Source: Pedobacter sp. ASV12 (lineage in GTDB: Bacteria > Bacteroidota > Bacteroidia > Sphingobacteriales > Sphingobacteriaceae). Taken from it: a DNA stretch of 54,413 nt. Shown in pieces: positions 34,850 to 43,808 of this stretch. The notes below the pieces were generated by a model that was not told the DNA's origin, did no database searches, and worked only from the letters and a program-made list of their open reading frames with translations. The translations under genes were made by a program, and so were the position numbers. How positions within the stretch are numbered: the first letter of the stretch is position 1; every line of letters begins with the position of its first letter. The DNA is taken from the NCBI RefSeq assembly GCF_016429155.1, contig NZ_JAELUC010000020.1, positions 1 through 54,413 of the forward strand, read 5' to 3'.

Positions 34850-35317
34850 ATGAAGCACCTTAGCATTATTGTTTTACTATGGGTATTGGGGTTTACCTCT
34901 TTTGCCCAAACCACCGAAGAAGAAGCTGTAAAAACAACCATTAACCAACTTTTTGAGGGCATGCGCAAGGCAGATACCGCCTTGGTGCGCCAGGCCTTTG
35001 CCAAGCAAAACGTAATGCAGACCATTGTGAAGGGTAAGGACGGCAAATCGATCGTCCGCACCGAAAGCGTTGATGGCTTTGTCAAAGCCGTTGGGACCCC
35101 GCATCCCGAAAAATACGACGAGCGCATTGTGTTTACCAAAGTGTTGGTAGATGCCAACCTGGCTAGCGTTTGGACCGACTATAAATTTTATATCGGCGAC
35201 AAGTTTAGCCATTGCGGCGTTAATTCGTTCCAGCTGTTTAAGGGCGAAGAGGGGTGGAAAATCATTTACATTATCGATACGAGACGGAAAGAGGGGTGTA
35301 GTGATGCGGTGAAATAA
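34850..35317 (+). CDS. Secreted NTF2-like (nuclear transport factor 2 family) protein
   Basis: A 155-residue exported protein with a signal peptide (MKHLSIIVLLWVLGFTSFA) and a cone-shaped NTF2-like domain: EEEAVKTTINQLFEGMRKAD at the start, VKTESVDGF-like central part (RTESVDGFVKAV) and a closing SFQLFKGEEGWKIIYIIDTRR. Members of this SnoaL/DUF4440-type group include small enzymes and ligand binders. No catalytic residues can be assigned. The gene is a single unit, divergent from the TPR gene and followed by a strong terminator. Confidence 0.85.
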   Translation: MKHLSIIVLLWVLGFTSFAQTTEEEAVKTTINQLFEGMRKADTALVRQAFAKQNVMQTIVKGKDGKSIVRTESVDGFVKAVGTPHPEKYDERIVFTKVLVDANLASVWTDYKFYIGDKFSHCGVNSFQLFKGEEGWKIIYIIDTRRKEGCSDAVK

Positions 35318-35442
35318 TGCACTTATAAACTTCTTATACGCAACCAGGGTTTGCTGTGGCCAGCACAGGGAAGACGTCAACATATTGTGGGAGCAGCATA
35401 TCGCATGGGGCGGATTAAGCCCCTCATCTCCTAGTCTACACG

Positions 35443-35477
35443 AAAGCGCCCGCCTGAAATTCAGGCGGGCGCTTTAT
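35443..35477. terminator. Bidirectional intrinsic terminator
   Basis: A perfect 15-base stem (AAAGCGCCCGCCTGA with TCAGGCGGGCGCTTT) and a three-base loop. It lies between the convergent NTF2-like gene and the M1 aminopeptidase gene and can serve both. Confidence 0.9.
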
Positions 35478-35519
35478 TGAAAGAGATAGATTTTTCGCCA
35501 GGCTCATCGCCAAGACGAA

Positions 35520-38021
35520 CTATTTATTCAATTCTGCGGCAGCGGCCTTAAAGTAAGCCGCTTGCATCAACAAATTGTCTTTGGCATCGCCACTGGCATT
35601 TTCTGCTTCTTTGATTTTGGTTTGCTCAGCCGTGGTAAATACCTGTACGAACTGCTTGCCGTAATACTGGGCCAACTTGGTGCGGTTCATGCCGTTAACA
35701 ATGGCCTGTGCACCTTGTTGGGTAATCTTCGGATTTTTGTTTTTTACCAAATAGTTCGAATAAGCCATTACCACACCAGCCAGGGCATTGATGTTTCCTG
35801 TGTTGGCAATGTTCAGGTAAAACTGATGGAAGCTGTCGTCGCCTAAACTGGCATAGATCTGCGCCAGCTGCGACGGCACATGGTCTTTCGTATCCTGATC
35901 CAAACCCGCTACAATTGGGCCTAGGGCCGTTGGCTCTACCATGTTCATGGCTTGCAACGCGGTACCGATTACTTTATATGATTGCTCTTTCAAGCCATTT
36001 TGAAACACCGGTATGTAAGCTTTATCGCCACTCATGGCCAGCCTTGCAATAGCGGTAGACCTGACGTTTGAGTTTTTGTCGTTTTTAGCCAGGGCCACGA
36101 TTTTTTCGCCGGCCATCGCTTTAATCTGATCGTCTTTAAGGTTAAATCCTTTTAAAGCCGCAGCTCTTAATGTTGCATTTTTATCGTCGAGCGCTTTCAA
36201 AAGCAACTGTTGCGCGGCTTGTTCTTTGTTATTGATCACGGCCTGCTCGATAGCTTTCAAGCGGTTTGCATAAGATGGCGCATAGCTGTATTGGAAAATA
36301 TAGTTATCGAAGGTTTTGTTGTCTTTGATTTGTCCTACCAAAATTTTGTCGGCATCAAGATCAATCAGGTCGGGTTTAGCCGAAACCGGGAAGCTAAAGC
36401 TTTGTTCCCTGCTGTTAATGGTTATTTCCTTGCTGATTTTTTGCCCGCCCACATACAAATCGACTTTCAATGGCAAGGTAAAGGTTTGTACATCGGGCGA
36501 CTGCGTTTGTTTAACATCAATCACCGCATTGCCATTTTTGTAATCGTACCTCACGTCCAAAATCGGATGGCCGCCCGCATAATACCATTGGTTAAAATAA
36601 GGCAATAAATCCCTGCCGCTTACTTCTTCTAAAGCCAAGCGCAATTGATGAGGTTCGCCGTTTTTATAGGCATTGGTTCTGAGGTAAAGGTTCAATCCTT
36701 TGTAAAAGGCATCGTCGCCCAAGAGGTTTTTTAAAGCGTATAAAATAATCGATCCTTTGGCATAGCTTACGTTATCGAACATGTCTTCTTTATCGTTATA
36801 GTAAAAACGGGCCAATACCGGGCTTTCGCCGTTTTTGGTCGAGCTCAAATAAGAAGTCAGTTTGCCATAGCGCGATTCGTCTTCAGCATCCTTACCCTCG
36901 TCGTGGCCGTGCCAAACTACCTCTCCAAAAGTGGCGAATGATTCGTTCATGGTAAGGTTAGACCACGATTCGGCGGTTACATAATCGCCAAACCATTGGT
37001 GAAACAACTCGTGTGCAATGGTGCCTTGTTCGTTGGCATCAATCAGCTCTCTCGGCGTTTTCTGCACATGCTCGCCATGCAGGGTTGCCGAAGTATTCTC
37101 CATTGCGCCCGACACATAATCTCTGGCCACTACCTGCGCATATTTTACCCAAGGGTAGTCTATGCCCAAGATGTTGCTGTAAAACGTCATCATTTCTGGC
37201 GTCTTGCCAAAAATCTGCTTGGCATAAGGTGCATATTTTGGTTCTAGATAATAGCTTACCTCCTTGCCTTTCCAGGTGTCTTTGTAGACTTGAAAAGGAC
37301 CAACAGCCATCATAAACAGGTATGGCGAGTGTGGCTGGTCCATTTTCCAAACATCGGTACGGGTGCCGTTGGCATTGGCTTTTTGCGATACCAGCTTGCC
37401 ATTAGACAAAGTGGTATATTTAGACTGTACCGTCATGGCGATTTCGGCCGTGGTTTTTTGGTTGGGCTTATCGATGGTAGGGAACCACGCCGAAGAAGCT
37501 TCGGTTTCACCTTGGGTCCAGATTTCGATCGGCTTATCTTTAATGGCGCCATCAGGGTTGATAAAATACAGGCCTTTGGCATCGGTAATCGCTGCGCTGC
37601 CTTTTACTTTCAGTTCGTCGGGTTTGGCCGTGTAAGCGATGTAAATGGTGTATTTCTCATTGCGCGTGTATTTTTTGTTCAGCTGCACAAACAACTGTTC
37701 GTTATCGTAGGTATATTTTAACGGGGTATTGGCCTTGGCCCCTACCAAGGCTACGCTTTTAATGTCCATGCCTTTGGCATCGAGGGTAAGCGTATCGGTT
37801 GGGTAAAAATGTGGCGTTAAGGTAAGCCAGGCCTTGCCATACAAGTAGCGTTTGGCATAGTCGAAACTGACGTCGAGCTTGGTATGCACCAAATCGTTTA
37901 TTTTGGTAGGCGTAGCCCTGTACACCTGATTGGTTTTGGGTGCTTCTTGCTGTGCATGGAGCGAAGTAAGGCCACAAAGCAGGGCCAACCCAATTAAACC
38001 GGTAGTAAAAATTTTATTCAT
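35520..38021 (-). CDS. M1 family zinc aminopeptidase
   Basis: An exported aminopeptidase of 833 residues with signal peptide (MNKIFTTGLIGLALLCG). The M1 catalytic domain contains the substrate-binding GAMEN motif near residue 305 (VSGAMENTSA) and the zinc motif HELFHQWFGD near 337, with the third ligand Glu in LTMNESFATFGE. The C-terminal third (from about 560) has HEAT/ARM-like helical repeats (NKEQAAQQLLLKAL, NSNVRSTAIARLA). It would remove N-terminal residues from peptides in the periplasm. The start at 38021 is preferred because it begins the signal peptide. Confidence 0.95.
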   Translation of the reverse strand: MNKIFTTGLIGLALLCGLTSLHAQQEAPKTNQVYRATPTKINDLVHTKLDVSFDYAKRYLYGKAWLTLTPHFYPTDTLTLDAKGMDIKSVALVGAKANTPLKYTYDNEQLFVQLNKKYTRNEKYTIYIAYTAKPDELKVKGSAAITDAKGLYFINPDGAIKDKPIEIWTQGETEASSAWFPTIDKPNQKTTAEIAMTVQSKYTTLSNGKLVSQKANANGTRTDVWKMDQPHSPYLFMMAVGPFQVYKDTWKGKEVSYYLEPKYAPYAKQIFGKTPEMMTFYSNILGIDYPWVKYAQVVARDYVSGAMENTSATLHGEHVQKTPRELIDANEQGTIAHELFHQWFGDYVTAESWSNLTMNESFATFGEVVWHGHDEGKDAEDESRYGKLTSYLSSTKNGESPVLARFYYNDKEDMFDNVSYAKGSIILYALKNLLGDDAFYKGLNLYLRTNAYKNGEPHQLRLALEEVSGRDLLPYFNQWYYAGGHPILDVRYDYKNGNAVIDVKQTQSPDVQTFTLPLKVDLYVGGQKISKEITINSREQSFSFPVSAKPDLIDLDADKILVGQIKDNKTFDNYIFQYSYAPSYANRLKAIEQAVINNKEQAAQQLLLKALDDKNATLRAAALKGFNLKDDQIKAMAGEKIVALAKNDKNSNVRSTAIARLAMSGDKAYIPVFQNGLKEQSYKVIGTALQAMNMVEPTALGPIVAGLDQDTKDHVPSQLAQIYASLGDDSFHQFYLNIANTGNINALAGVVMAYSNYLVKNKNPKITQQGAQAIVNGMNRTKLAQYYGKQFVQVFTTAEQTKIKEAENASGDAKDNLLMQAAYFKAAAAELNK

Positions 38022-38058
38022 GACTGATGTGCTTTTGGTTTGCAATGGGCTAATGTAG

Positions 38059-38066
38059 CAAAGTTA
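38059..38066 (-). promoter_or_regulatory. -7 promoter element of the M1 aminopeptidase gene
   Basis: On the minus strand TAACTTTG matches the Bacteroidota consensus TAnnTTTG exactly, about 38 bases upstream of the start codon. The -33 element is not obvious. Confidence 0.45.
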
Positions 38067-38238
38067 ACGCATACAATTACAACCAGCAGGACAAGTAATT
38101 GGGCAAAAGCAACATGGCCAAGCGTGTACTGCAACTCAGCCGTGCAGGTTTGTCAACCTAAATCCGCTTATTTTGTGGCAATCCTCCTTAATTTTTTGTT
38201 GCTTTGTAGAAATCGATTTCAGATCAAACCTTAATAGA

Positions 38239-39780
38239 ATGGAAACAAATATCAGTGCTATTTTAAAGCAATTAGGAATAGAATCCATCAATCCGGCCTA
38301 CAGCACAGGCCAAAACTGGGCAAACCCGAGCAACGAAAAAATTATCGACAGCCACTCTCCCGTTGATGGCAAAAAAATAGCGTCGGTGCAAGTGGCATCG
38401 ACCAAAGACTACAACCAGGTGGTTGAGGTTGCCCAAAAGGCATTTTTACACTGGCGAACCGTACCTGCACCCAAACGGGGCGAAATGGTGCGCCAGTTTG
38501 GTGAAGAATTGCGAAAAAACAAAGAGGCTTTGGGCACCTTGGTTTCGTACGAAATGGGCAAAAGTTTGCAAGAAGGTTTTGGCGAAGTACAGGAAATGAT
38601 AGACATCTGCGATTTTGCCGTTGGCCTGTCGCGCCAGCTTTACGGATTAACCATGCACAGCGAAAGGCCTTCGCACCGCATGTACGAGCAATGGCATCCG
38701 GTAGGCATTGTGGGCATTATCTCGGCCTTTAATTTCCCGGTGGCAGTTTGGAGCTGGAATACGGCCCTGGCTTGGGTTTGCGGCAATGTTTGTATCTGGA
38801 AGCCATCAGAAAAAACACCTTTAACTGCTGTGGCCTGTCAGCACATTATTAGTCGCGTATTAACGGCTAACGATGTTCCAGAAGGGGTTTCGAACCTGGT
38901 TATCGGCGACAGAACCATTGGCGAGCTCATGAGCAAAGACGTTCGGATTCCGCTGGTTTCGGCCACCGGATCTACCCGCATGGGCAAAGCCGTTGGAGCC
39001 GCTGTAGGTGCACGTCTGGGCAAAAGCCTCTTGGAATTGGGTGGCAATAATGCCATCATCATATCTAAAGATGCCGACCTCGATATGTCGATTATCGGAG
39101 CGGTATTTGGTGCGGTAGGTACTGCCGGACAACGTTGTACTTCTACCCGCAGGCTCATCATCCACGAAAGCGTATACGAGGCCTTTAAAAAGAAACTTGT
39201 CAAAGCCTATGGCCAATTGCGCATTGGCAATCCGCTAGACCAGCACAACCATGTAGGGCCACTGATCGATACCGATGCCGTGGCCAGCTATTTAGATTCG
39301 ATAGCCAAATGCAAGGCCGAAGGCGGAAACTTTATAGTTGAAGGCGGTGTTTTGAGCGGTGGCGATTACAGCTCTGGCTGCTATGTCAAACCATGCATAG
39401 CCGAAGTAAGAAATGATTATGAAATTGTACAGCATGAAACCTTTGCGCCAATTTTATACCTGATCAAATACAAAGAACTCGAAGAGGCCATTGCTTTGCA
39501 AAATGGCGTTCCACAAGGTTTATCGTCGGCCATCATGACCCTCAATTTAAGGGAAGCCGAGCAGTTTTTATCGGCCCAGGGCTCTGATTGTGGCATTGCC
39601 AATGTAAACATCGGTACTTCTGGCGCCGAAATTGGCGGGGCCTTTGGTGGCGAAAAAGAAACCGGTGGCGGTCGCGAGAGCGGCTCGGATGCCTGGAAAG
39701 CCTACATGCGCCGTCAAACCAATACCATCAATTATTCGAATACCCTGCCTTTAGCACAGGGCATAAAATTTGACCTTTAA
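38239..39780 (+). CDS. Aldehyde dehydrogenase, ALDH7 (aminoadipate semialdehyde dehydrogenase) type
   Basis: A 513-residue NAD-dependent cytoplasmic aldehyde dehydrogenase. The catalytic Cys300 lies in TAGQRCTSTRRL, the general base Glu267 in LLELGGNNA, and Asn165 in ISAFNFPVAVWSWN. The C-terminal NVNIGTSGAEIGGAFGGEKETGGG is the ALDH7 signature. Homologues oxidise alpha-aminoadipate semialdehyde (piperidine-6-carboxylate) in lysine breakdown. The METN start at 38239 is preferred to the frame's earlier opening. A TTGCTTTG about 33 bases upstream, with TTTTG 23 bases before it, may be its promoter. No lysine catabolism genes are adjacent, so the substrate is inferred from the subfamily. Confidence 0.93.
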   Translation: METNISAILKQLGIESINPAYSTGQNWANPSNEKIIDSHSPVDGKKIASVQVASTKDYNQVVEVAQKAFLHWRTVPAPKRGEMVRQFGEELRKNKEALGTLVSYEMGKSLQEGFGEVQEMIDICDFAVGLSRQLYGLTMHSERPSHRMYEQWHPVGIVGIISAFNFPVAVWSWNTALAWVCGNVCIWKPSEKTPLTAVACQHIISRVLTANDVPEGVSNLVIGDRTIGELMSKDVRIPLVSATGSTRMGKAVGAAVGARLGKSLLELGGNNAIIISKDADLDMSIIGAVFGAVGTAGQRCTSTRRLIIHESVYEAFKKKLVKAYGQLRIGNPLDQHNHVGPLIDTDAVASYLDSIAKCKAEGGNFIVEGGVLSGGDYSSGCYVKPCIAEVRNDYEIVQHETFAPILYLIKYKELEEAIALQNGVPQGLSSAIMTLNLREAEQFLSAQGSDCGIANVNIGTSGAEIGGAFGGEKETGGGRESGSDAWKAYMRRQTNTINYSNTLPLAQGIKFDL

Positions 39781-39791
39781 AATTCAATTTT

Positions 39792-39824
39792 ACACTTCCG
39801 CAATTCTTGAAACTTCGGAAGTGT
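39792..39824 (+). terminator. Hairpin after the aldehyde dehydrogenase
   Basis: ACACTTCCG (39792-39800) pairs with CGGAAGTGT (39816-39824), followed by TTGCC. It is 12 bases after the stop codon and is followed at once by a stronger terminator. Confidence 0.5.
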
Positions 39825-39830
39825 TTGCCA

Positions 39831-39868
39831 AAAAAAAGCGCCTCGAATTCGGGGCGCTTTCCTTTTAA
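39831..39868. terminator. Bidirectional intrinsic terminator
   Basis: AAAGCGCCTCGAA (39835-39847) pairs with TTCGGGGCGCTTT (39848-39860) with a single G-U pair. It is flanked by an A-run on the left and CCTTTT on the right. It separates the convergent aldehyde dehydrogenase and DUF2807 genes. Confidence 0.8.
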
Positions 39869-39892
39869 AAAAACTGATATATGATGGGCTTA

Positions 39893-40540
39893 TTACTTTG
39901 CAAGTTTGGCATCTTCGGCAAGGATAATGCTCTCTAAAGTTTGGCTAACCGGAGCCACTTTGGCAATTAGCGGCGCTACGGTGTTTACGCTGGTGCTATC
40001 GGCAACAAACTGATCCATGCTCATTTTCGCTTTTGATCCCAGTACGGCATAGTGCTCGGTCGTGCTGCCACTCAATTTTAAGTTCGCGCTATCTTTAACC
40101 GAAGTGTACAAGTTAATGGTACTGGCGTTGATATCGGCCTTGGCGGCGCCTTTCAAGTCGATGTTCAGGTTAAGGAAGTTTACTTTTCCGTAAGTTCTAA
40201 CAACGGCGTTATCGGAAGCTTCGATGGCAGCCAAATTACGTACATAAACCGCTACGGTTAAGGTTTCTTTTTGGAAAGAGCTGATGCGCAACACGCCTTC
40301 TTGTTGCTGTACCAAAGCGTTTTTAGCATAGTAGCTGTCGTACACTTTTACGCTTTCTGTTGGCGCTTGTACCAAGATCACTTCAACATTACCTTTTACT
40401 TCGATTTTGCTGATGTTTTTTACTTGGTTTAACACGGTTACATTGTTGTTTTCTTTTACTCCTGTTGAAGCAAATGCAGAACTGCTTAATACGACTAGTG
40501 ATAAGGCGGCTGCGAATAAGGTTTTAATAGAGGTTTTCAT
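39893..40540 (-). CDS. DUF2807 (GIN domain) secreted protein
   Basis: A 215-residue exported protein. After the signal peptide (MKTSIKTLFAAALSLVVLSS) comes one DUF2807 domain, a right-handed beta-helix-like fold of Bacteroidota also called putative auto-transporter adhesin head. Typical features are ISKIEVKGNVEVILVQ, LRISSFQKETLTVAVYV, and repeated short strands rich in Ala, Asn and Ser (AAIEASDNAVVRT, GAAKADINASTINLY). Its function is unknown, but a surface or periplasmic location is likely. It is convergent with the aldehyde dehydrogenase gene. Confidence 0.9.
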   Translation of the reverse strand: MKTSIKTLFAAALSLVVLSSSAFASTGVKENNNVTVLNQVKNISKIEVKGNVEVILVQAPTESVKVYDSYYAKNALVQQQEGVLRISSFQKETLTVAVYVRNLAAIEASDNAVVRTYGKVNFLNLNIDLKGAAKADINASTINLYTSVKDSANLKLSGSTTEHYAVLGSKAKMSMDQFVADSTSVNTVAPLIAKVAPVSQTLESIILAEDAKLAK

Positions 40541-40889
40541 GACTTTAATATTTTAAACTGTTGTATAACTGTTATTTATTTTTTGTTTGGGCCCGCCGTT
40601 CTTCTGGGCGGGTTTCGTAAATAAGACTGCATCAGATGAGAAAAGTTGCACCGGAAATCGGCGTATTATACCAGCCTTGGGTAACACTAGACGAACGCCT
40701 GTAATTTTTCGACGAACTCGCACAAAAAAATTTCGTCGATAAGCAACTATTTGATTTGTAAGGTTATTGGATTGCAAGGCACGATAAAATGTTCAGAATT
40801 TATGCCCTCGCTGTTTGAATAAAAAACAATTTGATGTATGTTTAACATTTTTTAGATGCCTAGCTTTTCTTTCTTTTAGCTTTTATTCA
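40541..40889. other. 349-base intergenic region with hairpins and a promoter
   Basis: The region between the divergent DUF2807 and SNF2 genes. It holds a GC-rich hairpin (CCCGCC at 40592-40597 with GGCGGG at 40607-40612) in the DUF2807 leader, and a 22-codon open frame on the plus strand (40636-40704). An 8-base hairpin TCGACGAA/TTCGTCGA (40709-40716, 40732-40739) follows, then the SNF2 promoter-like element at 40814-40844. A minus-strand 74-codon frame here has no convincing features. Confidence 0.6.
40814..40844 (+). promoter_or_regulatory. Promoter of the SNF2 helicase gene
   Basis: TTTG at 40814-40817, a 19-base spacer, then TATGTTTA at 40837-40844. This fits the Bacteroidota layout TTTG-N19-21-TAnnTTTG with one mismatch at the last base. 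A transcript start near 40850 would lie about 40 bases before the ATG at 40890, which supports that start over the earlier TTG. Confidence 0.6.
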
Positions 40890-43787
40890 ATGTTACGCGT
40901 AAATAGTTCCAGTCCTTGCCAAATCGTATATTCATTATGTAAGCATGAGTTTTTGGGCTATTTGATCGAACCGCACATTGTACAGCTCAATCCGCAGGGC
41001 GATTTCTCGCTCACCTACCAGCGGCTGTTTACGCATACGGCCAAAGAATTTGCCAAGCACCTGAGCGAAGTAGATTTTAAGCTGATCAAGATCCTCGACG
41101 AAACCGAACAGGATTTCATCATCAAAAAATACCACAAAAAAGCCATCAGGCCTTTCGAGTTCTTCAGCAAGTTTTTCGACGAGAAGTTCTACGACAACGT
41201 AAGGCCAAAAATCGAGAAAAAACTGGCCGAGGTATTGGAAATCCTCAAAACCAAGGACGGCCTCTACCTGATGGACAAAGACGGCTGGCCTGCCGAACGT
41301 AAGATAGACCTGGCCACCGAACCAGCTACGGTGCTTTTCCATTTCAGGCGCAGCGAAACCGAAACGCGGTACTTCCCAACCATCAAGTACCAGGGCATGC
41401 GCATCGATTTTATGTTTAAAGAGGCACAGGTGGTTTGCAACCAGCCGGCCTGGCTCCTGCTTAACGATGTACTGTATTTCTTTGAACAGGATATAGAGGG
41501 CAAAAAGCTGATGCCCTTCCTTAACAAGCGCTACATTACCATTCCGAAGGCTACCGAAGCCACCTATTTCGAAAAGTTTGTAGGTCCGCTGATCGAAAAA
41601 TACCATGTTTATGCCGAAGGTTTCGAAATCAGAACCGAAAAACTGGAAGCCAGGCCTGTCATCAAGGTCATTTATGTTGATGGCGGCGTTTCGCAGCTGC
41701 AGCTATATTTTAAGTACGGTCAATATGCCTTTGCCATGGGCAACGATCAAAAGGTAACGGTTAGGCTAAGCAAGGAAAACGACAACTATACTTTTACCCG
41801 CATCAAACGCAACAGCGAATGGGAGAAGGAGAAATTTGCCTTGCTGCAAAGCCTGGGGCTCAAAAAAACAAGTGCGCTCTTTCATCACCTGGAACTGCCC
41901 AACCTCGACGAAAGCCATAATCCGTCTTACGCCATTATTACCTGGGTAAACGAGCATATCGACCTGCTGAAAGAACATGGCTATGAAATTGAGCAGGCCA
42001 ACAGCAGCAAACGCTTTGTTTTTGGCGCCAATAAAATCGATTTCGAAATCAAGGAAGACAACGATTGGTTCGACATCAATGCCATCGTGTATTTTGGCAT
42101 CCATCCCATCCCGTTTATCGCCTTAAAACAGCACATCCTCCATAAAAAGAGAGAATTTACCCTGCCTGACGGCGATATTGCCATTATCCCCGAAAAATGG
42201 TTTACACAATATAGCACCTTATTCAGCCTGGCCGACGGCAACAAAAACCTGAAGCTGAAAAAGCACCACATCGGTTTGGTCAACGATTTGGCCGAAGATA
42301 GCCTGGCCAACGTCACTTTAGACCGTAAACTGCAACGCCTGAACGATTTTGAGCATATTGCCGACAGCGCCATGCCTACCCACTTTAAAGGCGACCTGCG
42401 CCATTACCAAAAAGCGGGCTACAACTGGTTCAGCTTTTTGCGCGAATACAATTTTGGAGGCTGTTTGGCCGACGATATGGGTTTGGGTAAAACCATCCAG
42501 ACTTTGGCCATGTTGCAAAAGCTGAAGGAAGAAGACGAGCAAAACGGTACGCACAGCACCTCGCTCATCATTATGCCAACTTCTTTAATCTACAACTGGC
42601 TAAACGAAGCCAAAAAATTTACGCCCAAACTCAAGATCCATGCCCACACCGGCACTTTCCGCAACAAAGACATCAGCCTTTTTGGCAAGTACGACCTGGT
42701 GATTACCACCTATGGCATTACCCGGGTTGATGCCGAGCTGCTGAGGGAGTTTTATTTCAACTATATTATTTTAGACGAGAGTCAGAACATCAAAAATCCT
42801 TCGTCCAAATCGTTCAAAAGCGTACGCATGCTCCGATCGCGCCATCGCCTTATTTTGAGCGGTACGCCGGTAGAAAACTCGGTGGCCGACTTATGGACGC
42901 AGCTTACTTTTCTGAATCCAGGTTTGTTGGGCACCCAATCTTTTTTTAACGAAGAATACGTACAGGCCATCGAAAAAAGAAAGGACGAAGACAAAGCCAA
43001 AAAACTACAGGCCATCATCAAGCCTTTTGTACTGAGAAGAACCAAGGAGCAGGTTGCCGCCGAACTGCCACCCAAAACCGAGCATATTTTTTATTGCGAC
43101 ATGAGCGAAGACCAGGCGGCCGTTTACGAGAAAACCAAGTCGGCTTACCGTAACGACCTCCTGACCAGCATGGACGATGGCACCTATGCCAAAAAACAGG
43201 TACAACTGCTGCAAGGCTTAACCGCTTTAAGGCAACTGGCCAACCATCCAGCGATGATTGACGAAGGCTACGAATCGGATTCGGGCAAATTTGAAAACGT
43301 AGTGCACACGCTCGACAATGTGCTGAAAGGTGGCCATAAAGTGTTGATTTTCTCACAATTTGTGAGGCATTTGGGCATTTTCAAGAACTACTTCGAGAAA
43401 GAGCATATCCCCTATGCTTATTTAGACGGCAGTACCAAAAACCGTGGCGAAATTGTGGCCGAGTTTCAGCAGAATACCGATTTAAAGGTTTTCCTGATTT
43501 CGATCAAAGCTGGTGGCGTGGGCTTAAACCTTACCCAAGCCGATTACGTGTTTATCCTCGACCCATGGTGGAACCCGGCCGTAGAACAACAGGCCATCGA
43601 CCGTACGCACCGCATTGGGCAGGAGAAAAAGGTATTTATCTACAAATTCATTTCCAAAGATACCGTTGAAGAGAAGATACTAGCCCTGCAGCGACGCAAG
43701 AAATCATTGGCCAATTCACTGATTACCACCGAAGAAAGTTTCTTCAAATCGCTCAGTAAAGACGATATTAGAGAGTTGTTGAATTAG
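40890..43787 (+). CDS. SNF2 family DNA-dependent ATPase/helicase
   Basis: A 965-residue SWI2/SNF2-type ATPase. The N-terminal half (about 1-490) is the bacterial SNF2-associated region without obvious catalytic motifs. Helicase core: Walker A in DDMGLGKTIQT near residue 530, motif Ia in LIIMPTSLIYNWLNEA, motif II as DESQ in ILDESQNIKNP (in place of DEAH), motif III in LILSGTPVENS, and motifs V-VI in AGGVGLNLTQADYVFILDPW and AIDRTHRIGQ. Such proteins move along DNA or remodel protein-DNA complexes. No restriction or defence partner gene is adjacent. The start is supported by the promoter element at 40814-40844. Confidence 0.94.
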   Translation: MLRVNSSSPCQIVYSLCKHEFLGYLIEPHIVQLNPQGDFSLTYQRLFTHTAKEFAKHLSEVDFKLIKILDETEQDFIIKKYHKKAIRPFEFFSKFFDEKFYDNVRPKIEKKLAEVLEILKTKDGLYLMDKDGWPAERKIDLATEPATVLFHFRRSETETRYFPTIKYQGMRIDFMFKEAQVVCNQPAWLLLNDVLYFFEQDIEGKKLMPFLNKRYITIPKATEATYFEKFVGPLIEKYHVYAEGFEIRTEKLEARPVIKVIYVDGGVSQLQLYFKYGQYAFAMGNDQKVTVRLSKENDNYTFTRIKRNSEWEKEKFALLQSLGLKKTSALFHHLELPNLDESHNPSYAIITWVNEHIDLLKEHGYEIEQANSSKRFVFGANKIDFEIKEDNDWFDINAIVYFGIHPIPFIALKQHILHKKREFTLPDGDIAIIPEKWFTQYSTLFSLADGNKNLKLKKHHIGLVNDLAEDSLANVTLDRKLQRLNDFEHIADSAMPTHFKGDLRHYQKAGYNWFSFLREYNFGGCLADDMGLGKTIQTLAMLQKLKEEDEQNGTHSTSLIIMPTSLIYNWLNEAKKFTPKLKIHAHTGTFRNKDISLFGKYDLVITTYGITRVDAELLREFYFNYIILDESQNIKNPSSKSFKSVRMLRSRHRLILSGTPVENSVADLWTQLTFLNPGLLGTQSFFNEEYVQAIEKRKDEDKAKKLQAIIKPFVLRRTKEQVAAELPPKTEHIFYCDMSEDQAAVYEKTKSAYRNDLLTSMDDGTYAKKQVQLLQGLTALRQLANHPAMIDEGYESDSGKFENVVHTLDNVLKGGHKVLIFSQFVRHLGIFKNYFEKEHIPYAYLDGSTKNRGEIVAEFQQNTDLKVFLISIKAGGVGLNLTQADYVFILDPWWNPAVEQQAIDRTHRIGQEKKVFIYKFISKDTVEEKILALQRRKKSLANSLITTEESFFKSLSKDDIRELLN

Positions 43788-43808
43788 AGACCTATAAACT
43801 TCTTGCTG

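Noticed and set aside
40553..40777. 74-codon minus-strand open frame upstream of the DUF2807 gene
   Set aside because: Basic, low-similarity peptide crossing hairpins in a leader region, with no start signal or family pattern.
40935..41606. 223-codon minus-strand open frame
   Set aside because: Antisense to the SNF2 helicase N-terminal half, which has clear family content on the plus strand.
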